A stretch of 13,662 nt of DNA from NCBI GenBank assembly GCA_031278115.1, contig JAITKZ010000096.1, positions 1 to 13,662 of the forward strand. The letters run 5' to 3'. Made by a program: the position numbers and the translations under genes. Source of the DNA: Endomicrobium sp. Lineage in GTDB: Bacteria > Elusimicrobiota > Endomicrobiia > Endomicrobiales > Endomicrobiaceae. Position 1 is the first letter of the stretch; each line of letters starts with the position of its first letter. The notes beneath the pieces are model-generated. The model was not told where the DNA came from. It saw nothing but the letters and a program-made list of their open reading frames with translations, and did not search any database. Below, piece after piece: positions 13,260-13,662 of this stretch.

Positions 13260-13662
13260 TGCGGAAAATAAAAAATTTTAAAGTAAACCTACGCGTGAAA
13301 GATATTTTGCGGGTGGTAAGAAAACTTATAGATGTCGTTGATGTGTCAGTTGACTTGGAAGAGACTATTCAACGTTGCAGCCGTTTTTATGTTAAGTTTT
13401 TATCGCCGTCAGTTGTTTATGATACATTTTCAAAAGAATCTCTTCCTTTTGTTTATGAAAAGGACATTCCTCTAAAGTGGGTTGCAGAGAGCATTTTTTT
13501 TGTAACAATAGGCAGCGCTCTTGAAGAAGAATACAAAAAAAACGAGAACGCATTTGGTGAACATACAAGTAAAATTGTGTCCGCCATAGCCGTTGACGCT
13601 TTAGAACAATCCAAGAATTTTGTACAAAGAATTATCTCTAATGAAGCTCAAGACGAAAATTG
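13259..13662 (+). CDS. Partial gene, similar to the B12-dependent methionine synthase activation domain
   Basis: The first 134 codons of a gene cut by the window end. Residues about 74-92 (WVAESIFFVTIGSALEEEY) followed by a helical stretch with SKIVSAIAVDALEQS (104-118) resemble the stand-alone methionine synthase activation-domain family. That family binds S-adenosylmethionine and helps remethylate inactive cobalamin. The assignment rests on the VTIGxxLEEE element and the following helix; the diagnostic C-terminal SPGY region would lie beyond the window. The ATG shares the last base of the secF TAA, with only a distant AAAGG (13236-13240), so translation is probably coupled to secF. If the assignment is wrong it is simply an unknown cytosolic protein. 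Confidence 0.5.
   Translation, partial: MRKIKNFKVNLRVKDILRVVRKLIDVVDVSVDLEETIQRCSRFYVKFLSPSVVYDTFSKESLPFVYEKDIPLKWVAESIFFVTIGSALEEEYKKNENAFGEHTSKIVSAIAVDALEQSKNFVQRIISNEAQDEN

Noticed and set aside
1..13662. Mobile element, CRISPR array or defence island
   Set aside because: No transposase or integrase frames, no regularly spaced repeats, no terminal inverted repeats, and no change in base composition beyond the single hairpin at 6846-6884.

Overview
The window is a compact, AT-rich (roughly one third G+C by eye) bacterial chromosome segment with no visible mobile elements, rRNA/tRNA genes or CRISPR. Almost every gene is on the + strand in two long, tightly packed gene runs. One lone - strand gene and two intergenic gaps separate them. 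The gene content (short ArgA-type acetyltransferase, RibD-RibE-RibBA-RibH, NadC, BirA, EbfC, an archaeal-type Ogg, Tgt-YajC-SecD-SecF, a B12-methionine-synthase-activation-like protein) fits a deep-branching anaerobe. An Elusimicrobiota (Endomicrobium-like) origin is my best guess from gene repertoire and base composition, but I cannot verify it.

Region 1 (1-822): the last codons of an unidentified gene, an ArgA-like N-acetylglutamate synthase (86-550), then a near-consensus sigma70 promoter (547-575) whose -35 box overlaps the argA stop. It drives an FMN riboswitch (595-771) and an intrinsic terminator (783-822) that also contains the likely ribD ribosome-binding site.

Region 2 (825-6771): the complete riboflavin pathway ribD-ribE-ribBA-ribH with start/stop overlaps, continuing into nadC (NAD), birA (biotin ligase/repressor), two tiny overlapping membrane-protein genes and ebfC (nucleoid-associated protein). 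FMN control at the front may therefore reach NAD and biotin genes.

Region 3 (6772-7962): a 357-base gap with a perfect 14-bp hairpin and a possible protein-gene remnant on the - strand, the - strand DNA glycosylase ogg, and a divergent promoter region. There, two mirror-image TTGTATAAT boxes each lie exactly 6 bases before a start codon, which suggests leaderless transcripts in both directions.

Region 4 (7963-13662): HD-domain hydrolase A, tgt, yajC, HD-domain hydrolase B (a paralogue of A), secD, secF and a gene running off the window end that resembles a methionine-synthase activation domain. The genes overlap by one base or are a few bases apart, except for 42 bases before HD-B. The run joins tRNA queuosine insertion, protein export and an uncharacterised duplicated HD hydrolase.

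The observations most worth following are the duplicated HD hydrolases interleaved with tgt-yajC-secDF, the mirrored leaderless-type promoters, and the FMN riboswitch with a hairpin inserted in loop L2 plus a readable terminator/antiterminator switch. Most genes are ordinary housekeeping genes, and I see no convincing new multi-gene defence or mobile system.
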